From an uncultured Treponema sp. (GTDB lineage Bacteria > Spirochaetota > Spirochaetia > Treponematales > Treponemataceae), in NCBI GenBank assembly GCA_937877515.1, contig CALFIX010000031.1, positions 1 through 64,000 on the forward strand: 64,000 bases of DNA, read 5' to 3'. The notes beneath the pieces were generated by a model. That model saw only the letters and a program-made list of their open reading frames with translations. It did no database searches and had not been told where the DNA came from. Positions 25,816 to 33,495 of this stretch are shown in pieces. The stretch's first letter is position 1. Every line of letters starts with the position of its first letter. Both the position numbers and the translations under genes were made by a program.

Positions 25816-26544
25816 TTAAAAATGTCCGTCATCTAACAAAATTACATCTACACGCCTGTTATAGGCTCTACCTTCTGCGGTATTGTTTTCAAATTTAGGT
25901 CTTGTGTCCGCGTAACCTGCAATTGAAAAACGTTTTTCATCTACGCCAAAATCACTTAAGTAGTGAAGGACATTTGCAGCACGGGCCGCACTGAGCTCCC
26001 AATTGCTTTTAAACTCTCCACCTGCAGTTACAGGAGTTGAATCTGTGTGACCTTCTATTCTCCAGCGTCTCTCCTGCTTTTGAAGTTCCGGGTCATTAAA
26101 AAAGCGTGCAATTCTAAGAAGGGTTTCCCTTGTTTCGTCTATATTAAGCTCTGCGCTACCCTCTTTAAAGAATGCATCACTTGCAAGAGTAATTACGAGA
26201 CCTCTTTCGTCACTTGTAATTGTTATTTTATTTGATTTGATGTCCGGTGCAAAACTGGAAACAGCCTTCTTTTTTGCGTTTCCCAAAGCCCTTCCTTTTT
26301 CCATTGACGGAAGAGAGCTTACTACGTTACCCAATGTAGCAAGGCTTCCCGGACTTAAAGAAATTTCTCCACCAGTGTTATTATTGGAAATTGCAGCCTG
26401 TAAAGCAGCCATCTGAACAGCATCTGTTTCTGAAGGGTCATAAAGCATAACGAAGAAGCAGAGCATGAGTGTAATCATGTCGCCATAAGTACCCTGCCAC
26501 GCGGTTGACGGCTTGTCCGGTTCTTTTTTTTCTTTTTTTGCCAT
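25816..26544 (-). CDS. motB: MotB flagellar stator protein
   Basis: A 242-residue stator protein. The single membrane helix carries the ion-binding aspartate at residue 22 (TYGDMITLMLCFFVMLY). The OmpA-like peptidoglycan-binding domain (about 115-240) contains WRIEGHTDSTPVTAGGEFKS, then NWELSAARAANVLHYL and the end motif NRRVDVILL. MotB anchors the stator to the cell wall and conducts ions with MotA. It lies 14 bp after motA. Confidence 0.95.
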   Translation of the reverse strand: MAKKEKKEPDKPSTAWQGTYGDMITLMLCFFVMLYDPSETDAVQMAALQAAISNNNTGGEISLSPGSLATLGNVVSSLPSMEKGRALGNAKKKAVSSFAPDIKSNKITITSDERGLVITLASDAFFKEGSAELNIDETRETLLRIARFFNDPELQKQERRWRIEGHTDSTPVTAGGEFKSNWELSAARAANVLHYLSDFGVDEKRFSIAGYADTRPKFENNTAEGRAYNRRVDVILLDDGHF

Positions 26545-26558
26545 ATTTACAGTCCTTT

Positions 26559-27341
26559 TTAGTCTTTAAGAACGTCTGCTTCAATAGCCTTACGACTTTT
26601 AGGATCCAAATATGTAAGAAGCTTTTGAGCCAAAATGCGAGGGTTGTCGCCAGTCTGAATGGAAAGTATTCCCTCAAGAACCATTTCTTTAGAGTTCATT
26701 TCTGCAGTATTCTGAGCGATGAGTTTTGTAGCAAGAGGACCAAAGAGCCAGTTTGCCATCATTGAACCATACAACGTTGTAATAAGGGCAACAGCCATGT
26801 TAGGACCGAGGGAGCTTTTATCTTCCAGGTTCTGAAGCATACCAATAAGACCGATAACGGTACCCATCATACCCCAACCAGGAGCATAACCTGCCCACTG
26901 CGTCATAACGCCGGCCCATTCCATGTGACGGGCTTCTGCCTGGGCCATTTCGTTTTCCAGGATTGCCCTGATTGCCGAAGCATCGTTACCGTCAACCATA
27001 AGACGCAAGCCTTCCTTTAAGAATGCATCATCCAAGTCATCCAAACCTTCTTCCAAAGCTAAGATACCTTCGCGGCGGGCTTTTTCTGAAAGGGCTACCA
27101 TGTTCTGAACGGCAGTTTTTTCACCGTAGTCATAGGTTTTAAAACAGCGGCTTAGAATACCCCAAATACCTAAAGCCTTGTTCATCGGTGAACTAACGAA
27201 CAAAGCCATATAAGAACCACCGATTGTAATGATAACTGATGGAATATCAATAATGTTCATGATTGAAGAACCGCCAGAAAAAACACCAAGGAAAACCATG
27301 CCAATGCCACCGACGAAACCGATAATGGTTGCTATATCCAT
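26559..27341 (-). CDS. motA: MotA flagellar stator protein
   Basis: A 260-residue protein with four membrane helices: residues about 2-20, 28-50, and two near 150-200. Conserved MotA segments are GVMTQWAGYAPGWGMMGTVI, GLIGMLQNLEDKSSLGPNMA, and VALITTLYGSMMANWLFGPL, which include the prolines needed for gating. The cytoplasmic loop that contacts FliG is present (about 60-140). Each MotA/MotB complex drives rotation with H+ or Na+. It follows flbD by 43 bp, with GGAGG about 11 bases before the ATG. Confidence 0.96.
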   Translation of the reverse strand: MDIATIIGFVGGIGMVFLGVFSGGSSIMNIIDIPSVIITIGGSYMALFVSSPMNKALGIWGILSRCFKTYDYGEKTAVQNMVALSEKARREGILALEEGLDDLDDAFLKEGLRLMVDGNDASAIRAILENEMAQAEARHMEWAGVMTQWAGYAPGWGMMGTVIGLIGMLQNLEDKSSLGPNMAVALITTLYGSMMANWLFGPLATKLIAQNTAEMNSKEMVLEGILSIQTGDNPRILAQKLLTYLDPKSRKAIEADVLKD

Positions 27342-27384
27342 ATTAAAAATATCCTCCCACGACTATTTTTAATTTGCTTGATAC

Positions 27385-27582
27385 TTACAATTCCTGTGAA
27401 TAATTACCAATACGCTTGCGATAGTTAACTATTCTGTTTATGACCTCTTCCGGGCTTTCACTTACAACAACCTTTTTCCCCGAAAGGAGTGTAAGCGTCA
27501 GGTCTGGATTTTGTTCCATATTTTCTATCTGATGTGGATTAATCCAATACTTTTTCCCATTTAAACGGGTCACTTCTATCAT
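27385..27582 (-). CDS. flbD: FlbD-family flagellar protein
   Basis: A 65-residue protein starting MIEVTRLNGKKYWINPHQIE, the hallmark of the small FlbD family (not the Caulobacter regulator of the same name). ENMEQNPDLTLTLLSGKKVV and SESPEEVINRIVNYRKRI complete the match. These genes are typically found between flgE and motA; the molecular role is unknown. Here it is the first gene of the operon. The ATG has no Shine-Dalgarno sequence, and a promoter-like element ends 8 bases before it, so its transcript may be leaderless. Confidence 0.9.
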   Translation of the reverse strand: MIEVTRLNGKKYWINPHQIENMEQNPDLTLTLLSGKKVVVSESPEEVINRIVNYRKRIGNYSQEL

Positions 27583-27590
27583 ATTCTTAT

Positions 27591-27619
27591 ATAATGAACG
27601 GATAAGCGTTTGCCGTCAA
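27591..27619 (-). promoter_or_regulatory. Sigma70-like promoter of the flagellar operon
   Basis: On the minus strand TTGACG (27614-27619) and CATTAT (27591-27596) are 17 bases apart. The flbD ATG begins 8 bases after the -10 box. A sigma70-driven flagellar operon agrees with what is known for spirochaete early motility genes. Confidence 0.6.
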
Positions 27620-27740
27620 GTATTTTTGACAAATTTTGTGCATTTTTTTTTGAATTTAAGTTCATATAAAGCACATAAATACATTAAAAAAAGAGAGTAA
27701 GAGGTCTTTTTAAACGGCTTATTAAACATACACCCGATTG

Positions 27741-27791
27741 AAGCCGAGCCGAAGGCTGTCCGCAGGACCGAAGCGGCGGAAAGCGGGGCTT
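27741..27791. repeat. GC-rich element with consecutive hairpins
   Basis: In an AT-rich intergenic region, this 51-bp stretch starts AAGCC and ends GGCTT (pairing ends) and contains two adjacent triloop hairpins: AGCC-GAA-GGCT (27747-27757) and GTCC-GCA-GGAC (27758-27768), followed by a purine-rich CGAAGCGGCGGAAAGCG. It looks like a small dispersed palindromic repeat, but only one copy is in this window. Confidence 0.5.
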
Positions 27792-27855
27792 AAAAAGCAG
27801 TAAGATATTTTAACGCGTAAACTTCCTGCCGTTATGGCATGCAGTCCATAAAAAT

Positions 27856-27880
27856 TTGTTATACTTTGAAAATATAACAA
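27856..27880. promoter_or_regulatory. Perfect inverted repeat (operator candidate) upstream of the two-component system
   Basis: TTGTTATA (27856-27863) and TATAACAA (27873-27880) form 8-bp perfect arms around 9 bases. A -10-like TATACT overlaps the left arm. This is the form expected of a dimeric regulator site, possibly for the response regulator itself. Confidence 0.5.
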
Positions 27881-27923
27881 GAAAAATATTGCGAATCGGG
27901 AAAAATGGGGCTACTTTTAAAGC

Positions 27924-28625
27924 ATGAAAGGAAAAATTCTTGTTATTGAAGACGTGATAGAAATGTCACAGCTTGTTTGTATGTATATGGAAAACGCAGG
28001 TTTTACAACTCAGAGTGCGGAAACTGCAGAAGATGCAATAAACCTTTTAAAAGGCGGCTACACTCCAGATTTAGTTCTTCTGGACTTAAACCTGCCCGGC
28101 ATGAGCGGTCTGGAATTTTTAAAGCAGTTCAGGGCAGACTACAAGGCAACCATTCCAGTAATCATTGTTAGTGCCCGCGATGCCGACGAAGACATTATTA
28201 CAGGCTTAGGCTACGGAGCTGATGAATTTGTAACAAAACCGTTTAGCCCACGCGTTCTTGTAGCCCGTGTTCAGGCTAAGCTTAACCGACTTACTGCAAC
28301 AGAGGCATCTGTAGAAGAAACCATAAACTTTGGACCTTACACACTTTACTGTAACAGCTGTGTATTAAAGAAGGGGCCTGAAAAAATTCCGCTTTCTACA
28401 AAAGAATACGAAGTCCTGGAGTTTTTAGTGCGTCATGCAGGCGAACCTTTAAGCCCTGAGGTTATTTACAATAATGTCTGGAAGTCTCAATACGGCGACA
28501 TTACGGCAGTGGCAGTTTACATTCAGCGTCTCAGAAAAAAAATTGAAGAAAATCCGGCTCAGCCAAAATACATTACGACAATGTTTGGCATGGGATACAA
28601 ATTTCTTAAGGTAAGCCAGAAATGA
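27924..28625 (+). CDS. Two-component response regulator, OmpR/PhoB family
   Basis: A 233-residue regulator. The receiver domain (1-120) has the acidic pair at residues 9-10, the phosphoacceptor Asp54 (PDLVLLDLNLPGMSG), and the Thr/Ser and Lys switch residues in VIIVSARDADED and EFVTKPFSPRVLVARV. The winged-helix DNA-binding domain (about 130-230) contains LSTKEYEVLEFLVRHAGEPL and VAVYIQRLRKKIEENPAQPK. It overlaps the sensor kinase gene by 4 bp. The ribosome site is weak. The signal sensed and the regulon are not evident. Confidence 0.94.
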   Translation: MKGKILVIEDVIEMSQLVCMYMENAGFTTQSAETAEDAINLLKGGYTPDLVLLDLNLPGMSGLEFLKQFRADYKATIPVIIVSARDADEDIITGLGYGADEFVTKPFSPRVLVARVQAKLNRLTATEASVEETINFGPYTLYCNSCVLKKGPEKIPLSTKEYEVLEFLVRHAGEPLSPEVIYNNVWKSQYGDITAVAVYIQRLRKKIEENPAQPKYITTMFGMGYKFLKVSQK

Positions 28626-30010
28626 AAATAAAAACCCAGCTTTCTTTACTTATAGTCTGTATTGCCCTCCTGCCTGTTTTATGTGCGACGAGTCTGCCTC
28701 TTTACCACTACTTTACTTCTCCGCAGAGGTATTTAATAAAGAGCTTTAAGGAAGTCCGCAGCATAGAGAGCATAAAGCTTACGGAAGACGACTGGGATGA
28801 ACTAGAACGAATGCTAAAAGATGTTCCTCCTAACGTTCAAATTGCAGTTTATTATAATCAGACTGTAATTATTTCTAATCTTACAGATTTAAAAGCCGGC
28901 AGCCATTTAGCGCCGAATGAGCTTTTTGACCTTATTCGCAGCACAAACAATAAATATAACTATCAGTTTCAGGCACCATTTTCTTCTAAGAGGCACATAA
29001 GAGGGGGCTATGAAACAATTCCAGATACAGTTTTTGTAATAAGTCGCTCTCCTGTTTCTGATAAAAGGAAAGTTGGTATAGGACACTTTTTGCTACCCGC
29101 CTTTGTATTTTTGATTGTTTTTGAAGCCGCCTGTATTACCATAATTATTTCGCTTTTAAAAAATATTACTTCTTCAATTACAGCTATTGAAAGAGATACT
29201 CAAAAAATTGCCTCAGGAGAATTAAACACCGCAATAAGTGCAACGGCAAAAAAGAACATGCCGAATGAATTAAAAAACCTTGCTTTAAGCTTGGAAAAAA
29301 TGAGGGAATCTTTAAAAGACGACCAGGAAAGACGCGTAAAGTTTATTATGGGTATAAGCCATGACTTAAGGACTCCTGTAGCCTTGATAAAAGGATACAC
29401 AGAAGCCATTACAGACGGAGTCGTAAATGACATGACTTCCGTAAAAAAGAGCCTTGCCATAATTCATACAAAGGCAGATTTACTTGAAGGAATGATTAAC
29501 GACCTTATAAACTACGTAAAGCTTAATAACACAGACTGGAGGCAAACTCTTGGAGAAGAAGATTTATACACTGTAATCTCAGAATTTACGCAGGGTGCAC
29601 AGGCTGCAGGAGACGTATACAACAGAAAGATTTCTACAAAAATAAATTTAGAAAGCGGCATAAAAGTTCAAATGGACAAAAAGCTTTTTGGCCGTGCCGT
29701 AGAAAACATTCTTTCTAATGCCTTACGCTACACAAAAGAAGGCGACAGCATTTTTATAAAGGCCTGGCATGATGAGGAAAAAGCAAGTTTAAGCATTGGA
29801 GACACGGGTAAAGGCATTGCTCAAAAAGACTTGGAGCATATATGGGATTTATTTTACAGAGGAACAAGCTCCAGGCGCGAGAGCGGATTTGGAATCGGGC
29901 TTTCTGTCGTAAAGACAATCATAGACACTCACGGCTGGTCTATAAAAGTTGAATCGGAAGAAGGTAAAGGTTCCGTCTTTACCATAGAGATTCCGCTAAA
30001 AAATCTTTAA
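28622..30010 (+). CDS. Membrane sensor histidine kinase
   Basis: A 462-residue kinase with a first membrane helix at residues 5-25, a periplasmic sensor segment of about 130 residues, a second helix (FLLPAFVFLIVFEAACITII, about 158-180), a HAMP linker, and a HisKA domain with the phosphorylated histidine near residue 246 (MGISHDLRTPVALIKGYTEA). The ATPase domain has the N box VENILSNALRYT, the G1 box IGDTGKGIAQ and the G2 box ESGFGIGLSVVKTI. All catalytic motifs are present. It is co-transcribed with the response regulator. Its 3' end overlaps the convergent miaA by 32 bp. The ligand is unknown. Confidence 0.94.
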   Translation: MKIKTQLSLLIVCIALLPVLCATSLPLYHYFTSPQRYLIKSFKEVRSIESIKLTEDDWDELERMLKDVPPNVQIAVYYNQTVIISNLTDLKAGSHLAPNELFDLIRSTNNKYNYQFQAPFSSKRHIRGGYETIPDTVFVISRSPVSDKRKVGIGHFLLPAFVFLIVFEAACITIIISLLKNITSSITAIERDTQKIASGELNTAISATAKKNMPNELKNLALSLEKMRESLKDDQERRVKFIMGISHDLRTPVALIKGYTEAITDGVVNDMTSVKKSLAIIHTKADLLEGMINDLINYVKLNNTDWRQTLGEEDLYTVISEFTQGAQAAGDVYNRKISTKINLESGIKVQMDKKLFGRAVENILSNALRYTKEGDSIFIKAWHDEEKASLSIGDTGKGIAQKDLEHIWDLFYRGTSSRRESGFGIGLSVVKTIIDTHGWSIKVESEEGKGSVFTIEIPLKNL

Positions 30011-30944
30011 TAATGCGGTAAGCTTCTTCCGTATCGTCGGCATTTATTATGTGAGAATCTGGAATGTCTTTAATGTAGGTGTACTGTTTTTTGGCATAGT
30101 GGCGGCTGTTTAATACGATTTTTTTCTTAACAGATTCTAAATCTAAAGAGCCGTCACTTAAAAATGAATCTTCTTCAAAAAATTCATGATACCCTATGGC
30201 CTTCATGCCTGGACTTTCTTTTGTAAACCCCATTTTCTTTAACTCTTCTACTTCATTACAGAGTCCTTGAGAAAACATTTCCTCTACTCGTTTTTCTATA
30301 CGGCTATAAAGCTCTTCTCTCGGGCGTTCTAAGACAATCGTGCAGAAATTAAAGTCTTTTCGTAAAGTTTCAGGCACGCGGCATAAGCTTAAAGGCTTAC
30401 CCAAGGTGTAGTAGACTTCCAGTGCACGGCAAATTCTGTAGGCATCGTTTATATGTATTCTATTTGCAGTTGCAGGGTCAACTTTTTTTAATTCTTCATA
30501 AAGAGAAGAATTTCCTTCTTTTTCTATCCGCTCCTTTAGACCGGCTCTAACTGAAGGGTCACTTTCCGGAGTTTTTGGAAGTCCCATTAAAAAAGCCCTT
30601 ATGTAAAAGCCTGTTCCTCCAACCACAATGGGAACCTTATTTCGACTTAGAATTTCTTTACAGGCTGAATCTGCTGACGGTAAAAAATCGCCAAGTCCAA
30701 ACTGCTCATCAGCATCTACAATATCTATAAGGTGATAGGGAATTTGTTTTCTTTCATTTTCTGTGGGCTTTGCAGTTCCAATATTAAGAGACCTGTAAAC
30801 CGCCTGACTGTCTGCACTTACAGCTTCTGCCATACCTTTAAAAGCATAAAGACTGCTTTGGCCAAAAAGCTTTTCGACCAGTGCAGTCTTTCCACAAGCT
30901 GTAGGAGCAAAAATCACTATAACAGGACAAGCTCCGTTTTGCAT
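29979..30944 (-). CDS. miaA: tRNA dimethylallyltransferase
   Basis: A 321-residue MiaA, which adds a dimethylallyl group to A37 of tRNAs reading UNN codons. The P-loop is VIFAPTACGKTALVEKLFG (residues 9-27), followed by AVSADSQAVYRSLNIGTAKP and YHLIDIVDADEQFGLGDFLP, both diagnostic. GGTGFYIRAFLMGLP and the later VKKKIVLNSRHYAKKQYTYI complete the family match. The gene starts 3 bp after rpoZ and is probably co-transcribed with it. Its end overlaps the convergent kinase gene. Confidence 0.95.
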   Translation of the reverse strand: MQNGACPVIVIFAPTACGKTALVEKLFGQSSLYAFKGMAEAVSADSQAVYRSLNIGTAKPTENERKQIPYHLIDIVDADEQFGLGDFLPSADSACKEILSRNKVPIVVGGTGFYIRAFLMGLPKTPESDPSVRAGLKERIEKEGNSSLYEELKKVDPATANRIHINDAYRICRALEVYYTLGKPLSLCRVPETLRKDFNFCTIVLERPREELYSRIEKRVEEMFSQGLCNEVEELKKMGFTKESPGMKAIGYHEFFEEDSFLSDGSLDLESVKKKIVLNSRHYAKKQYTYIKDIPDSHIINADDTEEAYRIIKDFLAESLW

Positions 30945-30947
30945 TTT

Positions 30948-31148
30948 TTATTTCTGAGGTGCGTCAATACGATACTGAACTTCATTTGTAAAAAGCTGGC
31001 GAGCTGCAAGGCTTACAACTTTTCCGTCATGTTCTTCTACTTCTGAGTCATGAAGCATAGCAAGCTGATAAGCACGGCGACTGGCTGCTACAGAAATTTC
31101 ATACATGCCACCCTTAAATCTAATAAGTTCTTCCAGCGGAAAAATCAT
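30948..31148 (-). CDS. rpoZ: RNA polymerase omega subunit
   Basis: A 66-residue protein starting MIFPLEELIRFKGGMYEISV, then AASRRAYQLAM with the family motif (V/A)xxRAxQL, and later GKVVSLAARQLFTNEVQYRI. Omega promotes beta-prime folding and assembly of RNA polymerase. The length is short but normal for spirochaete omega. AGAGG lies 7 bases before the ATG, and a sigma70-like promoter sits at 31179-31208. It heads an rpoZ-miaA unit. Confidence 0.88.
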   Translation of the reverse strand: MIFPLEELIRFKGGMYEISVAASRRAYQLAMLHDSEVEEHDGKVVSLAARQLFTNEVQYRIDAPQK

Positions 31149-31178
31149 TTAAAATACCTCTATCCAAAAAGTTAGGAG

Positions 31179-31208
31179 ATTTTAACACATTTAAGCTAAC
31201 AGTGTCAA
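31179..31208 (-). promoter_or_regulatory. Sigma70-like promoter of rpoZ-miaA
   Basis: On the minus strand a consensus TTGACA (31203-31208) lies 18 bases before TAAAAT (31179-31184). The expected start point leaves a leader of about 25 bases that contains the rpoZ ribosome site. Confidence 0.65.
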
Positions 31209-31289
31209 TTTTTTGTAAAAAAAGTTTACCGTTTATAAGCTAAAAAATAACATTATATATATCGTGGAGGAATATTAAGGAGGTATCTT

Positions 31290-32081
31290 TTGACAGTAAC
31301 AGGGGAATCTGATAAACTCTTTTCCATGGGTGAGAGGAATAGAAGTACGGAAGCAATTATACTTTCCGTTCATGAACAAGGCGAAAACAACAGAAGCGTC
31401 TGTGCTCTTTCTCCAGAAAACGGCATTTTTTACAGCACGCTTTACGGAGGTCCCAAAAGTTCTTTAAGGTCACTTGTGCAGCCGTTTAACACTGGAACGA
31501 TCTGGCTGTACGACGTTCCTTCTAAAAACTCAGTTAAAATAACAGATTTTGACGTAAAAAGCTGCCACTTAAGTTTTAGAGTAAATCTTTTTAAAATGTG
31601 GGCTGCGAATCTTGCATCTGAACTTATCATAAAAACACACTGTGCAGGCGAAAGCAAAAGTGCATTCATTCTCTTAAAGGCTTTAACTGATGGAATGGAA
31701 AAATCTGACGAAAAGGAAGCAAGACTGGGGCTTTTACGTTTTATGTGGAGGTACCTAAGTCTTTTGGGCTTACAGCCTGATGTAACGGAATGTTCTGTCT
31801 GCTCAAAAAAACTTCTCTCGGAACAAAAAGTTTTTTACTCTCCTGAAACTCATAGTTTTTTGTGTTCAGAATGTTTTACTCAGTCAAACTTTAACCTGAA
31901 TGCCAGCGGAGCAGCACTCACCTACTTAGCTGCAATAAATACACTTTCTCCTAAAAAAGTCAGAACCCTGAGTCTTACAGAGGAAGATGTATTTGAATTA
32001 AAAAAAATCTTATACTTCTTAATTGAAGAAGCCTGCTCTTCTCCATTGCAAAGCATAAAAAGTGGAGCTGGAATTTTGTAG
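31290..32081 (+). CDS. recO: RecO DNA repair/recombination mediator
   Basis: A 263-residue RecO-like protein. The N-terminal OB fold begins RNRSTEAIILSVHEQGENNR, then FYSTLYGGPKSSLRSLVQPF, where G(G)xKSxL is the family feature. The C-terminal helical domain has a zinc-type pair, CSVCSKK (about residue 170) and FLCSECF. RecO loads RecA on SSB-coated DNA with RecR. The start is TTG at 31290, since AAGGAGG lies directly before it at good spacing; an ATG 36 bases later has no such site. A promoter with TTTACC and TAACAT-like boxes may lie at about 31225-31255. Confidence 0.88.
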   Translation: MTVTGESDKLFSMGERNRSTEAIILSVHEQGENNRSVCALSPENGIFYSTLYGGPKSSLRSLVQPFNTGTIWLYDVPSKNSVKITDFDVKSCHLSFRVNLFKMWAANLASELIIKTHCAGESKSAFILLKALTDGMEKSDEKEARLGLLRFMWRYLSLLGLQPDVTECSVCSKKLLSEQKVFYSPETHSFLCSECFTQSNFNLNASGAALTYLAAINTLSPKKVRTLSLTEEDVFELKKILYFLIEEACSSPLQSIKSGAGIL

Positions 32082-32172
32082 GCGGTTCAAAAGCTAATAA
32101 ACTTAATATGGAAACATAAGCTTATTTTGTATATACTATAAGTGAAAATTACAAAACTACGGAGAAAATAAA

Positions 32173-33495
32173 ATGAGGGCAGCAGACATTATAATAAAAA
32201 AAAGACAGGGCGAAGAACTTTCAAGAGAAGAAATAGAATTTTTAATTAAAGGCTACACAGACGGAAGCATTCCTGACTACCAGATGTCTTCATGGCTTAT
32301 GGCTGTATTTTTTAAGGGCATGACTTTTAATGAAACAGGAATCTTAACGGAATGTATGCTCCACTCTGGAGAAACAATAAACCTTCACTCTGAAGAAAAT
32401 GTAAAAAAAGGTTTAAGGGGACCTTTTGTTGACAAGCACTCTACCGGCGGAGTTGGAGACAAGATAAGTCTTCCATTGGCCGCAATTGTTGCCAGTTGCG
32501 GAGTAAATATTCCCATGATGAGCGGCAGGGGGCTTGGACACACAGGTGGAACTCTAGACAAACTGGAAGCCGTTGACGGTTACAATGTAAAGCTTAGCCC
32601 GGAAAAGTTTGCTTCTCTCATAGCAAAAACAGGCTTTGCAATGATGGGGCAGACAGAAAAAATTGCTCCAGCCGACAGAAAAATGTATGCACTGCGAGAT
32701 GTAACAGGAACCGTAGAAAGCATTCCCCTCATAACAGCAAGTATTCTTTCTAAGAAAGTTGCAGAAGGAAGCGATGCATTGGTCTTTGACGTAAAATTTG
32801 GTAAGGGTGCATTCATGAAAGATATTGCAGACGCTAAAAGTCTGGCAACATCTCTTGTAAAAACATCTCAGTCAATGGGTAAGAAAGCCGTTGCCTTACT
32901 TACAAACATGGAAAGCCCGCTTGGTTTTAAGACTGGCAACTATCTTGAAGTTGAAGAGTCTGTTGAATGTCTTCTGGGTAAAGGACCGGAAGATGTTATG
33001 ATGCTCACTTATGAGCTTGGCGCCAGAATGCTGGTTCTTGGAGAAAAGGCAAAAACTTTGGACGAAGGCATTTTGCTCTGTAAAAAAGCTGTTGAATCAG
33101 GAAAAGCATTGGAAAAGTTCCTGGAAAACATAAAAGATCAGGGCGGAGACCCGGAAAAACTTATGAAAGAATTAGGGAAACGCCGCTCTCCTTTCCATAC
33201 AGAACTGACTGCAGATGAAGATGGCTATCTGAATGTAGATGCTTACAAGGTTGGAGTTTCCTGCATAAACCTTGGAGTTGGAAGAAATAAAACTACAGAT
33301 GCAGTTTCTCCTGACGCAGGCATAATCTTTAGAAAAAGACACGGAGACAAAGTAAGTAAAGGTGAAAAAATAATGGACATCTATGCAAAAGATGAAGCCT
33401 CTCTGCTCTCTGGAGCAGAAGCCTTAAAGGCCTCAATAAGCTATAGTGCTGAAAAACCGGAAATAAAACAACTTATTCTTGAGGAAATAAAATAG
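32173..33495 (+). CDS. pdp: Pyrimidine-nucleoside (thymidine) phosphorylase
   Basis: A 440-residue nucleoside phosphorylase II family enzyme that cleaves thymidine/uridine with phosphate. It begins MRAADIIIKKRQGEELSREE and carries the phosphate-binding motif VDKHSTGGVGDKISLPLAAI, the family signature MMSGRGLGHTGGTLDKLEAV, and the pyrimidine-binding LRDVTGTVESIPLITASILS. The C-terminal domain (about 345-440) is complete. Pdp and DeoA are hard to separate by eye. GGAG is 8 bases before the ATG, and its stop overlaps the recJ start by one base, coupling nucleotide salvage with repair. Confidence 0.94.
   Translation: MRAADIIIKKRQGEELSREEIEFLIKGYTDGSIPDYQMSSWLMAVFFKGMTFNETGILTECMLHSGETINLHSEENVKKGLRGPFVDKHSTGGVGDKISLPLAAIVASCGVNIPMMSGRGLGHTGGTLDKLEAVDGYNVKLSPEKFASLIAKTGFAMMGQTEKIAPADRKMYALRDVTGTVESIPLITASILSKKVAEGSDALVFDVKFGKGAFMKDIADAKSLATSLVKTSQSMGKKAVALLTNMESPLGFKTGNYLEVEESVECLLGKGPEDVMMLTYELGARMLVLGEKAKTLDEGILLCKKAVESGKALEKFLENIKDQGGDPEKLMKELGKRRSPFHTELTADEDGYLNVDAYKVGVSCINLGVGRNKTTDAVSPDAGIIFRKRHGDKVSKGEKIMDIYAKDEASLLSGAEALKASISYSAEKPEIKQLILEEIK

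Larger units (their letters stand above)
27583..27923. other. Gene-free divergent region (341 bp) between flbD and a response regulator
   Basis: The region holds the flbD promoter at one end, a poly-A/T stretch (27640-27700), a GC-rich hairpin-forming element (27741-27791), and a palindrome over a TATACT box (27856-27880). I found no convincing small coding frame or tRNA. Weak promoter-like boxes TTGCGA (27889-27894) and TACTTT (27912-27917), 17 bases apart, lie just before the response regulator start. Confidence 0.7.

Noticed and set aside
29979..30010. Convergent overlap of the sensor kinase and miaA as a possible frameshift or misannotation
   Set aside because: Both C-termini are consistent with their families, and 32-bp tail overlaps between convergent genes are common.
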